From NCBI GenBank assembly GCA_961205875.1, contig OY540810.1, positions 35,216,001-35,280,000 on the forward strand: a stretch of 64,000 nt of DNA, in the 5' to 3' direction. This DNA comes from Sialis fuliginosa. Lineage: Eukaryota > Arthropoda > Insecta > Megaloptera > Sialidae. Within the stretch, counting starts at the first letter, position 1. Every line of letters starts with the position of its first letter. The notes under the pieces were generated by a model that ran no database searches, had not been told where the DNA came from, and saw only the letters and a list, made by a program, of their open reading frames with translations. Shown here piece after piece: positions 45,961 to 57,115 of the stretch. Position numbers and translations under genes: made by a program.

Positions 45961-47040
45961 CATACAAATCTAAAAAAAAATAATAATAAAAAGTTTACTA
46001 TTTTCTCATACGTTAATATTGAATGTATAAAGAAGAAATATGTATGTTCATAAAAATAATTTTTTTCACGAAAATGTTCATTTTGAACACCTCTCAATTA
46101 ATTTCAACTATTTTTAATATGATACATGTGTTTTATATGGGTAGTAAGAAAGATGTTCAACGTAAAAATTGAACTATAAAAATTGTAGATGCTTTTAATT
46201 TTCTCACACTTTTGAAGAAAAATTTAAAAATTTTATACCACAAATAAATCAAAAGATTGTAAGTATTAAAAAAGACATTCTTATACAAAGAAATAAATAG
46301 ATTTTGTGTATTATCTTATTTCTAGTTGCTAAAGTTCGACTTAATTTCCACAAATTAATGTTTTGAGGGTATTTTTATTAAAATATATAAGTTTTTCAAA
46401 AATCAAAACAGCTGACTCAGGAAAAGTCAATAAAATTGTTCAAAATTTAAAAAAATGCCTCTTCTCTAACAAACCTGTCTCCTACAGGACCTCTTTTATA
46501 ATTTACCAGAATTTGAATCATTAATTTTATTTAAAGATAATTTTTCGGCAATAAAAGATTTTCATTTTTTAATCACAGTAGCTAATATATTTGGGGAAGT
46601 TTCACTATGTATTAATTTTTTTATACTGAATGACTTGTAAATCGGAAGGAAATGAAAACAGTATTGTAACTATCATTGTATTTCTATATAGCTAAGCCAC
46701 TTACATAACCCTTGCCCCTCTGTTATGCAGCCACTGCACCTAACCACCCCCTCCGCACAGGCGTCTTGCCTACTCATACGTGTGCTCTTAGCAGAGCTCT
46801 AAAATAATTTATGTTCGTTGTATGTGACACGTTAACATATCCGCAAGTATGTGCAAAAATACGACTTGTCGGCTAAACTCAAATCCGTCGTGGGAACAGC
46901 AGCGCCACGGTGCGGACGATCCCTGTACTGTGGTAAGGATGATGTATGTGTATATATTCGCGTGTACAGGATGCTCATGAAAATCACTGCTGAATTGATA
47001 GAGCAAAAATTAAAAAATACAAATAAAACATTTTACCCAC
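45961..47040. other. Intergenic DNA
   Basis: AT-rich except for about 46690-46990, which is more balanced (CACCCCCTCCGCACAGGCG; TCCGTCGTGGGAACAGC). Short overlapping frames on both strands there are not convincing genes. Confidence 0.3.
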
Positions 47041-48748
47041 GGGTCAATCCATATGAAATGGTCCAAAATTAAATTAAATGGTTGCTTGGCCATTCTAAAA
47101 AAAATTGATTATTTGTGTGTAATTACCCTAACATGTTGGTAGTTCGAAACGACCATTATTTTAATTTTATTGTTTTTTGTTTTCGCGTGACGGCCATATT
47201 TGTTATACAGGTCGCAGCATTTTTTGTACTTTAAAGGGTTTGCGGAAACTAAAATATCTCAGCTTCTATCAAACCTTTCAACACGGTACTAAAAGCAAAT
47301 TATTCAGAATAAAACGGGCTACAATATTACTTCTAGACATTTTCACCTAAATGTTATCCTAAAGGATGAAATTTTAGCCTTAATTCTTAGTTCTATTTTT
47401 GAAAAAATCCCATTTTCAAGGGGATATTTTTGCAAGAAGAGAAAAAGTTAATAAGTCAAATTATTTTTTACAAATAGGTGGATACTAGTTGTATTCACAC
47501 ACCAAAGTTCAACTCTGAGACTTTCCCCCCTTTATTTTAAAAAATTCTCAAAATTTGAAAATTCGAGAAAATGGCACTTTTCAAAGCTAAATAACTCTGG
47601 TGGGGGACCAGATAAAAATCTGAAATTTTAGCCCATAATAGTACTACATAATGGTAATATGTACCAAAAATTTTGAGATTGAGATTTGACTACAAGCAGT
47701 GGTATTGCAACCACAATATTCAATAGGAGTTCATATGTTAATACAGAGTGTCAACATTAATATAATATCTATTACTATCTTTTTTCTTCTTGGAAATAGA
47801 AGAATGCTTGAATGAAGAAAAAAATTGTATTTTTTCTGAATGTTTTTAAAATCTCATTTTTTATTTTCTGTCACTTCCGGTTGAACCGGAAATGATGTCA
47901 ACTTTTGTTTTTCAAAGGTGACACCCTTTATATATTTTATTTTTAGATAGAAAATTAGGTCAGCTTTAAAAATTTATAACACATATAATAACTTAAAGTA
48001 ACTCATAACAAAGATATAACATGTTTTAATTATTATTGAAACAAAATCACAACATGTATACGCTCATTGAAACATGCATTTTTGTGGTTGCAATACCACT
48101 GCTTGTAGTCAAATCTCAATCTCAAAATTTTTGGTACATAATACCATTATGTAGTACTATTATGGGCTAAAATTTCAGATTTTTATCTGGTCCCCCACCA
48201 GAGTTATTTAGCTTTGAAAAGTGCCATTTTCTCGAATTTTCAAATTTTGAGAATTTTTTAAAATAAAGGGGGGAAAGTCTCAGAGTTGAACTTTGGTGTG
48301 TGAATACAACTAGTACCCACCTATTTGTAAAAAATAATTTGACTTATTAACTTTTTCCCTTCTTGCAAAAACATCCCCTTGAAAATGGGATTTTTTCAAA
48401 AATAGAACTAAGAATTAAGGCTGAAATTTCATCCTTTAGGATAACATTTAGGTGAAAATGTCTAGAAGTAATATTGTAGCCCGTTTTATTCTGAATAATT
48501 TGCTTTTAGTCCCGTGTTGAAAAGTTTGATAGAAGCTGAGATATTTTAGTTTCCGCAAACCCTTTAAAGTACAAAAAATGCTGCGACCTGTATAACAAAT
48601 ATGGCCGTCACGCGAAAACAAAAAACAATAAAATTAAAATAATGGTCGTTTCGAACTACCAACATGTTAGGGTAATTACACACAAAAAATCAATTTTTTT
48701 TAGAATGATCGAGCAACAAGTGCTGGACCAGTTCATATGGATTGACCC
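47041..48748. mobile_element. 1.7-kb foldback element with arms of about 670 bp
   Basis: The left arm is 47041-47716 and the right arm 48082-48748, inverted copies with only scattered differences (roughly 97% by eye). The ends are GGGTCAATCCATATGAA and, in inverse, TTCATATGGATTGACCC. CCAC lies directly outside both ends (47037-47040 and 48749-48752), a possible 4-bp duplication. The 365-bp loop is AT-rich. No transposase could be recognised. Confidence 0.85.
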
Positions 48749-48752
48749 CCAC

Positions 48753-49013
48753 GCTTTATTAAAATCACACTAAAAATTATTTTCCTTTAAAATATTTCAA
48801 CTACCAAAGTTTTAAAAAAACTTTTAATCGCGTAAGTATTAGAAAACATGGGGAACCCATTTTTGTAACTTTGAGCACTACTCAAACTTTCACGTTTTAC
48901 GAAACAATATAAAAGCTTTTGTTTATTTTTCTCAATATATTTATAAGTATTTTTTACGTAGACAAAGCTTCACATAAAACAAAATTTTATTAATTGACAA
49001 ACTGCTTAATTTA
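48753..49013. other. AT-rich spacer
   Basis: No feature recognised. Confidence 0.35.
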
Positions 49014-49320
49014 TTTTGCTTCCTCGCAATATCAAAGCTACGAGAAGCTTTGTGATCGTTTTAAAATGAAACATTTCAGTTCAAGGCAAACACTTTTCGT
49101 TCCGTGTCTGTCTGTCGAGTGAGTCCTTATTACAAGCATAACTAATGAATCACTGAACCGATATAAATGAAACTTGATTGGATGGTTGGGTCTGACTTGA
49201 GGACGGTCATCAAAATCGTGTGTAAGAAAGAGGTTTGACATCCCATAATATTTATTTTTTCAAGATATCTCAAGTTAGACACATGTTACGTAAAAATTTT
49301 TTGTAGAGTATTAATTTTCT
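49014..49320 (-). repeat. Family C repeat, copy 3 (reverse)
   Basis: On the + strand it begins TTTGCTTCCTCGCAATATC, the inverse of the family's end. It runs back through the GTCTGTCTGTC tract to ACATGTTACGTAAAAATT. Confidence 0.75.
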
Positions 49321-49769
49321 ATAATATAGTGTAATATTAGTAAAATTGTATAAAAAGTAAATGTTTAACCAATGCACACTTTTTCGGTTTTTATTTAAAT
49401 TGTTCAATAATTTTGAATCATTTTTTCAAAATTTTTCATAAACTATTTTCTAACAAATCTATAGGACAGTGTTTCCCAAATAACACGTACTAAATATTAA
49501 TTTTACCAACGTACCCCACTTTAGAAAAAAATCAAAATACGAAGAAAAGTTCGTATAATTCCGGGATGAAATATTTCTTAACATTCAACTGCATATTGGA
49601 TGAAACTCTTTCATGCACCTTACTTTGAGTTTTATAATTTTCAGCTCATCATACTCTTTTCCTCGCTTCTAACTGTCTAAAGAAAATAAATCGTGAACTC
49701 GAACACTTACCTTGCTTTTTTCCAAAAGTATATATACACTTACAAGGGAAACCCTTGAACTTGTTTTTC
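49321..49769. other. AT-rich spacer
   Basis: No feature recognised. Confidence 0.35.
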
Positions 49770-50234
49770 CGATTTTCTTTATATTGAAATATGGAGTTCT
49801 CTGATAACACCTATACCCAGTTTTGGGCGTAGACGGGTAATAGTTTGGAAAATATGATCCAAAATATTTTTTAATGCTGCATATATATACTATGCTTATG
49901 TCTACAGTTTTAACAAACATTTTGAAAAATAAACATTAAAAATAAATTCATAATAAGATATTTTATATTTAAATAATGCCACTGTGTGGAGTTCAGAATA
50001 AAAATAAAAATTTGAGAGCACATACTGGGAATCGAACGCGCGAGTCTATTATCATTACCGCTAGGCCAACAGATGCTTATGTCTACAGATTTAACAAATA
50101 GGTATAAGTATATGCAGCATTAAAAAATATTTTGGATCATATCTTCTAAACTATTACCCGTCTACGCCCAAAACCGGGTATAGGTGTTATCAGGGAACAC
50201 CCCTCTACAACATATTTCAATATGAAGAAAATCG
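49770..50234. mobile_element. Foldback element interrupted by a SINE
   Basis: The left arm (49770-49885) and right arm (about 50110-50234) are inverted. They share TGATAACACCTATACCC, GGGCGTAGACGGGTAATAG and ATGATCCAAAATATTTTTTA, with one 10-bp indel. The loop has been widened by a SINE flanked by a long direct repeat. Confidence 0.75.
49892..50098 (-). mobile_element. tRNA-derived SINE with 26-bp target duplication
   Basis: ATGCTTATGTCTACAG followed by TTTTAACAAA (49892-49917) is repeated with one mismatch at 50073-50098. The 155 bp between them reads on the minus strand as a tRNA-like head: an A box TGGCCTAGCGG (50068-50058) and a B box GTTCGATTC (50037-50029), followed by an AT-rich tail. 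The 20-base gap between boxes is shorter than in a real tRNA. The layout (RNA polymerase III promoter, tail, duplication) is that of a SINE inserted into the foldback loop. Confidence 0.75.
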
Positions 50235-50479
50235 TAATGAACAGGTTAGTTAGTAGCAAGGTGAACTGTACAATAATATTTAAAAGATGAAAACAAAATA
50301 AAAATATGAACGTGATTAAAGTTAAGAGGTTTATGGTTATGTAACATATAAACAATTTCCACAATACACAATATAGCATTTGCTGAAGATGTCCACTAAA
50401 GTTATTGCTTATTTGACTGTAACTTTTCTGAACATACTGTAAGTATGTGTGTGTGTGTGTTTAAAATTGTGAATATATA
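50235..50479. other. AT-rich spacer with short GT tract
   Basis: A (GT)n run lies at 50446-50460. Nothing else. Confidence 0.35.
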
Positions 50480-50481
50480 TA

Positions 50482-51242
50482 CAGGGTGATTCAGCACTGT
50501 CGTGCCAAACTTAAACAGTAAATTAAGAAATATATTTTAAGCAAAAAACATCATATCATATCAATTGGTTTTTATTTAATATCTTGAGAACCCATAGTGA
50601 TAAATTTATAAAATTTGGTATAGGGTTTAGTATTAATAAGTGTTATTGATTTCCAGTATTAACTAAACAAATAGCCATTTAAAGTATCGCTTTTTAGTTA
50701 TGTTAGTAAGGTACTTGCAACAGTAATAAAACTGGCAATAAGTCTAAGAGGACGTTTTTTAGGTGATATATGTATATGAACTTTTTTTCTTACCTTCAAT
50801 CATAGAATAAGAATATAAATTTATTTTGTGTAATTTGAAGCATCCGTATTAAGTAAAATTCTGCATGCTTTCTTTTGAATCGATATTTCTCGTAAACGGT
50901 TTATCCTATAATAAATGAGCAAACTATATTTTAGTGTATTTTGTGTTACATAATCTTATTAAAAGATCTAACTCAGGAAAAAATTAAAGAACAATAAAAT
51001 ACTCGATAAAAATACTGGATATAGATAACACTTGTTAATACTAAATCTTGTATCAAATTTCATTACTGTATCACAATGGGTTCTCAAGATATTAAATAAA
51101 AACTAATTTTGAATAAAATCTTTGGGGGGCTGTAGCTCTCTCACGAAAAAAATCCGGACGCATGTTCATATAATGTTTTTTGCTTAAAATATATTTCTCA
51201 ATGTACAGTTCAAGTTTGGCACGACAGTGCTGAATCATCCTG
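50482..51242. mobile_element. Tc1/mariner-like foldback MITE, TA flanked
   Basis: Left CAGGGTGATTCAGCACTGTC and, in inverse, right GACAGTGCTGAATCATCCTG match with one difference, and TA flanks both sides. The arms extend about 230 bp, including AATATCTTGAGAACCCAT and its inverse. The right arm carries about 60 bp (with GCCCCCCAAAG in inverse) that the left lacks. No transposase is encoded. Confidence 0.8.
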
Positions 51243-51244
51243 TA

Positions 51245-52636
51245 TATATAGATAGTACGTGTATGTGTCGCTCGATCTACAACGTACTTGGATCGAGATA
51301 CTATAGAAGAATAAACAAAAGTAGATTGCTGTTTCGTATGTATACAATTCAATACGGTAGCTTAAGAAGAAAATGAATGTACTTTATTGCAAGTTACATG
51401 TAAGTACAATGTGTAAAAAAAACATTTACTCTTTTACTTAATATATTTTTATGCATCTGGAAAGTTGAACGGTTCGTGACCTAAAAAATTTAATTAAATT
51501 GAACATATTAAAAAGTTCATATTCACAGAAGTTTTTTAATACTAGCTGCATTGTTAATTTTTCCGTTTCAAATAAATCTTAATTAAAAAATGTTTTTATA
51601 TGTCATTCAACATTTCCAATAAATAATTTGTTTTTCTATTAAGATGATTTCTATTTAAAATAGTTCGAATCCAAGATTAATATTTACAGGAATAAAACAG
51701 ACAGAAGAAATACTTTTTTACAGAAAAGTAGCACAATATTTTTCTTGCTGCAATTTTTTATATACTGATATTTATTAAAGCACTAAATAAATAACAATAA
51801 ATAACCATTATAATTCTACAATTTTTTTTTACTTATTAGATTAAAATCTTAATATTACATCATTTATAAAATATGATCGTTTGCCGAAATTAAAAAAAAA
51901 AACTACAAAAAATCTAAATTGGCATTCAAACCTTACAATTAGATGAGAAAAGATACAGACACGGTACCTAGCATTGTTACCATCGTTTTCCACAAAAATC
52001 GCTCCATCATATATAATGAACGTTTAAAAATAAATTAATAAAAAATTTTAAGAGCTTAAGCTTAACTCTTTAAGATACCAATTAAAAAGCAAAAAAATGG
52101 TAATGAAATACACATTTTTTTCTTAAAATTTATAAGAAGTTTTATTAAAAACAATGATTATTACCTACCTACATGAAAAAAATATTCAAAAAAATAAAAT
52201 TTTCAATATACATAGAATATGACTTTAGTCATATTTTATACAAAATATCGCCAAAAATACTACAACGCTACGAACAGCAAACAAATAATTATTTCTTTGA
52301 TATATTACGTTTTACCGACAAGCTTTGGAAAATGTTCGACGTGCTTGTTCTGTTTGGAGATACGTACCTACGTACGACTAGACGAATATTACTCAAATCG
52401 TTCTATTCGTTTGGAGTAAAATGCTGAAGTCAAGACGCACCATAAAATTCAAACGATTTAGTATAATATTGACATAGAGTGAAAAAAAAATTTTTGTCGA
52501 ATCTTCAAAACGTTATATGCGCAAAATTTGCATTCGTATATCCTTAAAACACCTACCGAAAGAATTTGTAATTGGATATCATCCTGAGGTTCTTAAATGA
52601 TTTTCGTTATTAGAAAAAAACATAAATTTTTGGGTC
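51245..52636. other. AT-rich intergenic DNA
   Basis: No gene. Frames at 52173-52427 are AT-driven and overlap each other, with no family resemblance. Confidence 0.4.
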
Positions 52637-52927
52637 TTATATCTCGGTAACGGGGTAAGATATTTGAATGCGCAATAATTTAAATTAAAGAGACATTCAG
52701 TACCTTTAAAATGATGTATAACAGTTAAACATTTATTATAGTTAATCGGTTGAAAAATACCCTTAAAATAAGATTAGTTTTATAAAAAAAAAAAAAAAAA
52801 AACATAATTTAAAAAATACTGATTTTATAATAATATTTACAGTTACATATTATTTCAAAGACACTGGATTGCTCTTTAATTTAAATTATTGCGAATTCAA
52901 ATATCTTTTCCCGCTGCGGAGATATAA
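52637..52927. repeat. Inverted repeat, probable foldback element core
   Basis: 52637-52692 and 52872-52927 are inverted copies of 56 bases with a few mismatches, centred on GATATTTGAAT and AATAATTTAAATTAAAGAG. Outer limits and target duplication are unclear. Confidence 0.6.
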
Positions 52928-53484
52928 CACTCTAATTTCATTAAATTAACAGAATTTAGAGCATAATATGTTTTTACAAACTAGGTTACCTAGTTTATAA
53001 AAACATAACATCACTAATAAAAATATAATTTCTTTCCAGAAACTAACCTAAAAGCTTGACAATTTCATCTACTGTATACTATAAAATGTTAACCAATTTT
53101 GCTGCACCGTGAGGCTCAATTGTAAGCTTTTTGTGACCACGTTATTCCGGCTGCGTTGTCTCACAGATGTTTTGTCCGGGATATTGCGTGCGGGCAGGAT
53201 TAAAGGAAATGTGTCTGAATCTCAGAGTGCACGTTTTGTTGTGTTTTAATACACACTCCGAATAGTTTTTATTGACGAAGAGAAAGTCATTACGTTACTA
53301 CTTTATACTAGATTACTGCGCGATTAATGTAATAAAGACGAGCGAGAACGAACTCTTTTACAAATATTGTTATGTCTCAGCATTAATATTTTTTTACTTT
53401 TTATCTTATTTCTTTGTGGTCGTTGTGTTTTTCCTTTGCTGTACATGGTTTATATATATAAATGTTGAAATAATACTTTTGAAG
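52928..53484. other. Spacer with a mixed-composition patch
   Basis: About 53090-53250 is GC-richer (TTCCGGCTGCGTTGTCTC, GGGATATTGCGTGCGGGC) and not repetitive within the window. It is possible regulatory or exon sequence. The remainder is AT-rich. Confidence 0.3.
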
Positions 53485-54174
53485 TATTATTTGAAATAAT
53501 TTAGAATTTTTATTATTATAACTAAAATGTATGTAATTTAGTTCACTTAATGTACATGTAAGTAACTCTAGTAATGAAAACAGAAACGTACCACATTTGC
53601 AAATGTAAAGAAACCAAATCTTTCCCATGAAAATTCATATATTTTTGTGTGTTTTTTTTAAGTTAATTTATATGGAAATTCAATGTTGTTTATATGTTTC
53701 TATTATTTACAATCCTAACAAAGACAAACGATCTTTTGAGCAAACTGAAATCATAAGAACTTGTATAAGGTGCAGTGGGGTAAGTGCAGACCGGTTTTTG
53801 CATAGTTGGACTTTGAACCCATATATTATTTGAAATAATTTAGAATTTTTATTATTATAACTAAAATGTATGTAATTTAGTTCAGTTAATGTACATGTAA
53901 GTAACTCTAGTAATTAAAACAGAAACGTACCACATTTGCAAATGTAAAGAAACCAAATCTTTCCCATGAAAATTCATAAATTTTTGTGTGTTTTTTTTTA
54001 AGTTAATTTATATGGAAATTCAATGTTGTTTATATGTTTCTATTATTTACAAACAATTAATCCTAACAAAGACAAACGATCTTTTGAGCAAACCGAAATA
54101 GTAAGAACTTGTAAAAGGTGCAGTGGGGTAAGTGCATACCGGTTTTTGCATAGTTGGACTTTGAACCCATATAT
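53485..54174 (+). repeat. Direct tandem duplication of about 340 bp
   Basis: 53485-53823 is repeated at 53824-54174 with a few substitutions and an 8-base insertion. Both copies end with the same transposon-like terminus, AAGGTGCAGTGGGGTAAGTG, and TAGTTGGACTTTGAACCCAT. Confidence 0.9.
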
Positions 54175-54602
54175 TTTCAATCTGTTATATAAATACTTAA
54201 TATTTTCAGTACCAAATGATTGTACAGTTATTACTGACTAGTTTAAATTGAATAGGATGCCAATTTTCTTTGTATATTTGCATTATGATAGGAAATTGTA
54301 AAAAATGTCAACTACAGTGCACTTTCCCCATTTTCGGGGCAAGTGCATTAGTTAAAAACGCTTTGAAGCATTATTTCATATGCTATGGGGCAAGAGCAGA
54401 ATTGTAAATACGCCTAGTATAAAATGCTTTTTACCACATCAAGATACGTTATTTAGTTTTGGAGTAGTGAACTTTTTAAACAAGTTGGTATTAACTTTTA
54501 GTAGTTCACTACATATTAGCTATTACAATTTCACTCATATTATAATAAAAACAACCCGTTAATGCACTTGCCTCGTTTCTGCACTTACCCCACTGCACCT
54601 TA
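54115..54602. mobile_element. TIR element with a duplicated left end
   Basis: Left AAGGTGCAGTGGGGTAAGTG and, in inverse, right CACTTACCCCACTGCACCTT are a perfect 20-bp pair. An extra copy of the left end lies at 53767 because of the tandem duplication. The interior repeats GGGGCAAG(T/A)GCA words. No transposase is present; the flanking duplication could not be settled. Confidence 0.7.
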
Positions 54603-54805
54603 TGTATAATATTTTACATTTTTACAATTTTATAATGCAGATCAGTGATTCTTAAATGCTATGCAAAATTACAAATCTTATATATGCAGGCATTCAGCGA
54701 TGTACGCCATCAAATTCATAATGTCAGATTGTATGTTTACCATTTTTATTTGCATTTAAGTGTTTACCTATTTTAAATAATCCTCTATAATATCATACTA
54801 TACAT

Positions 54806-55595
54806 CGGAGGTTCTCAAAGTGTGGACAGCGAGAAAAAATTTAAAATATTATACACCAAGGAACGCACAATGGGGAATTTTCGAAAAGTTATAATTCGTA
54901 TTTTTCTATTATTATTAAATGTTAAGAAAGTCGTTGTACTCTCTCTAAAGATACCTCTTTGAAAATGAATTTTGAAAGAAAAAAATTTTAAGTTTTAGTT
55001 ATCACTACAAAACACAACCCAACCCTTTCTACCGTAGCTGTCAAAGTGCTACTCCCTTTTATAATTTATGTGAGAAGTTGCATTTTCCCCCATGACAGTG
55101 ATTAAAAATAAATTTAAAAATAACCTAGTTATCAAATTCGTTGCAGTTAAAACTGACTAATATAGATGTGAATATTAAGGATAACGTAATTAATAAAAAC
55201 AGAAAACAAATGCTTACTTCCAATTGTCGTCATGTCATGGTGTTTATTAAAAAAAAGTGTTTCATTCAAAATTTATTTATTTTATTAACATTAAATGTAC
55301 CTATTACTAATTAATTTTTTTAAATTTTCTTTTTATCTTATTTATTATATGTCATTTGGGTCTAATTGCAAGTGTGTAGTATTTATCGTTCCAGGGTTAT
55401 TTCGATTTTTATTGATTGTAGGGAACTTTTCAGAAAATACTTCTCATAACTATCTCCAAATCCCTGGAAAATTTCATTGGAATTATTTGGTACTTCTGCA
55501 CAAGACCTTTTTCCGTTTTTCTGACAAGTTGAATGGGTCGCGAAAAGTTTCCATTTTTAAATGAGGATACCGGTCCTTCAGTTTGAGAACCCCTG
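54806..55595. mobile_element. Old hAT element
   Basis: Left CGGAGGTTCTCAAAGTGTGG and, in inverse, right CAGTTTGAGAACCCCTG form hAT-type ends (CAGNGGTTCTCAAA). The flanking octamers CTATACAT and CTTTCCAT agree at 6 of 8 positions. No transposase is visible; frames inside are short. Confidence 0.65.
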
Positions 55596-55603
55596 CTTTC
55601 CAT

Positions 55604-56882
55604 ATATGATTTTATTATAGCATTGACATCGTGTCGACAAAAAGTTAAAAATAAATATGCATATATATTTATGTTTATAATATATGTATGTAGTACCTTC
55701 ACAACATCACATCAACTTGAGTACAGAGAGTCTCATGTTAACTAGGTCGGGATGGAGGGCTACATGAGCTATTATACAAATCCATTAATATGCATTGCAT
55801 AAAGCATACGTCACTGCAAACAGATCCAATCGTGATCGTGTGAAACAAACACATACATATGTCGAGTGTTCGCAAACAAGACAAAATCAACTTCTAAATA
55901 AGATTTTCTCAATCTGTTATTTCTATTGTAGCATCTAGTCTCTCTGGAATTACCACAAGGAAAATAGAATCGAATTTGAAAAAAAAAACACATCAGTATT
56001 TCTAGTCTAGATTACAAGTGTGCAGATACATTATATTATGTATAGGGTCTGTACATTTGATATGTTATTAAAGTTTGTATAAACGATTTTTCAGTAATCA
56101 TTTTTGTAAAATGTAATAGGTAATAGAAACAAAAACCACCACATAAATAAGTAAGAAACTATGTAGTTGCCGCAATAGCATTGCTTTTAATCTAGATTCT
56201 AAACAATAATTTTCATAAACATGTATTTATATTAAAAGTATAACAGTATAACACACATATTATAGGTATATATATATCATACATATTATGAAGATATAAC
56301 AAAAAACAGATCAAAGGGAATAACAAAAAAAATATTAAAATCCAATTACCGAACAAAATAATTTTACAAATTAAAATATCAAAAACAACCAATTAAAAAA
56401 TAATATAAATTATTATTTGTTTGTTTTTCACTGAAAATGTATAATTACATACACATAATTTAGATTCATCTATTATTAAATTTAAAGTAGATCAGAGTAA
56501 CATCCAATTATAAGTTTAGCAATTGTTTTTAATTAATACAGAACACAGGATAATTTAAATTTAAAATGATTTATTTAAAATAAAGTTCGGTCATCCATTT
56601 ATCTAATATATCGTAATAACACGTTTGATTTCAATTTCGTAGTAATTGAAAATCACTTACAATTAGTGTCACATAAATAGTTACGTAATTATGGACTAAT
56701 GGAAAAGAAACAAACAAATCGATTTCCAGGAATAGTAATCACGTATTATTTCAAATAAATTAGTTTCTATTTACATTAAAGAATCAATACAGATACGTAG
56801 TAGGACTTTTTGAACTGGGTAAGATATGTCCCTCTATCTAGAAATCTTACTTTCAAATATAATTTAATATAATTTTTTTTTA
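55604..56882. other. AT-rich intergenic DNA
   Basis: No feature recognised. Confidence 0.4.
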
Positions 56883-57115
56883 AAACATCTGCTAAGTAAA
56901 TGCACAGTATTTCCTCGTACTAAATTCACCAAAAGTAATGAATTATTATTGAACAATTTAAATAAAAACCGATAAGGTGTTCAGATAAATTGCCTGACAA
57001 TGGTAAACCATTTAATTTTTATACAATTTTACTAAAAAATATTAGTTCGAGAACAATTTTTTGTCTCATTCTAAAACGATCACAAAGCTTCTCGTATCTT
57101 CGATATTGCGAAGAA
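56883..57115 (+). repeat. Family C repeat, copy 4 (internally deleted)
   Basis: It has the family's start (GTAAATGCACAGTATTTCCT) joined directly to its end (GTCTCATTCTAAAACGATCA to CTTCGATATTGCGAAG). The joint lies near 57055, with about 500 bp of the middle missing. Confidence 0.8.

Noticed and set aside
46809..47072. Two overlapping short frames at the edge of the 1.7-kb palindrome
   Set aside because: Opposite-strand frames in the same DNA, with one running into the transposon end. No domain or splice context.
50029..50069. A functional tRNA gene on the minus strand
   Set aside because: A and B boxes are present, but only 20 bases separate them and no acceptor stem or full anticodon arm can be drawn. 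It fits a SINE head.
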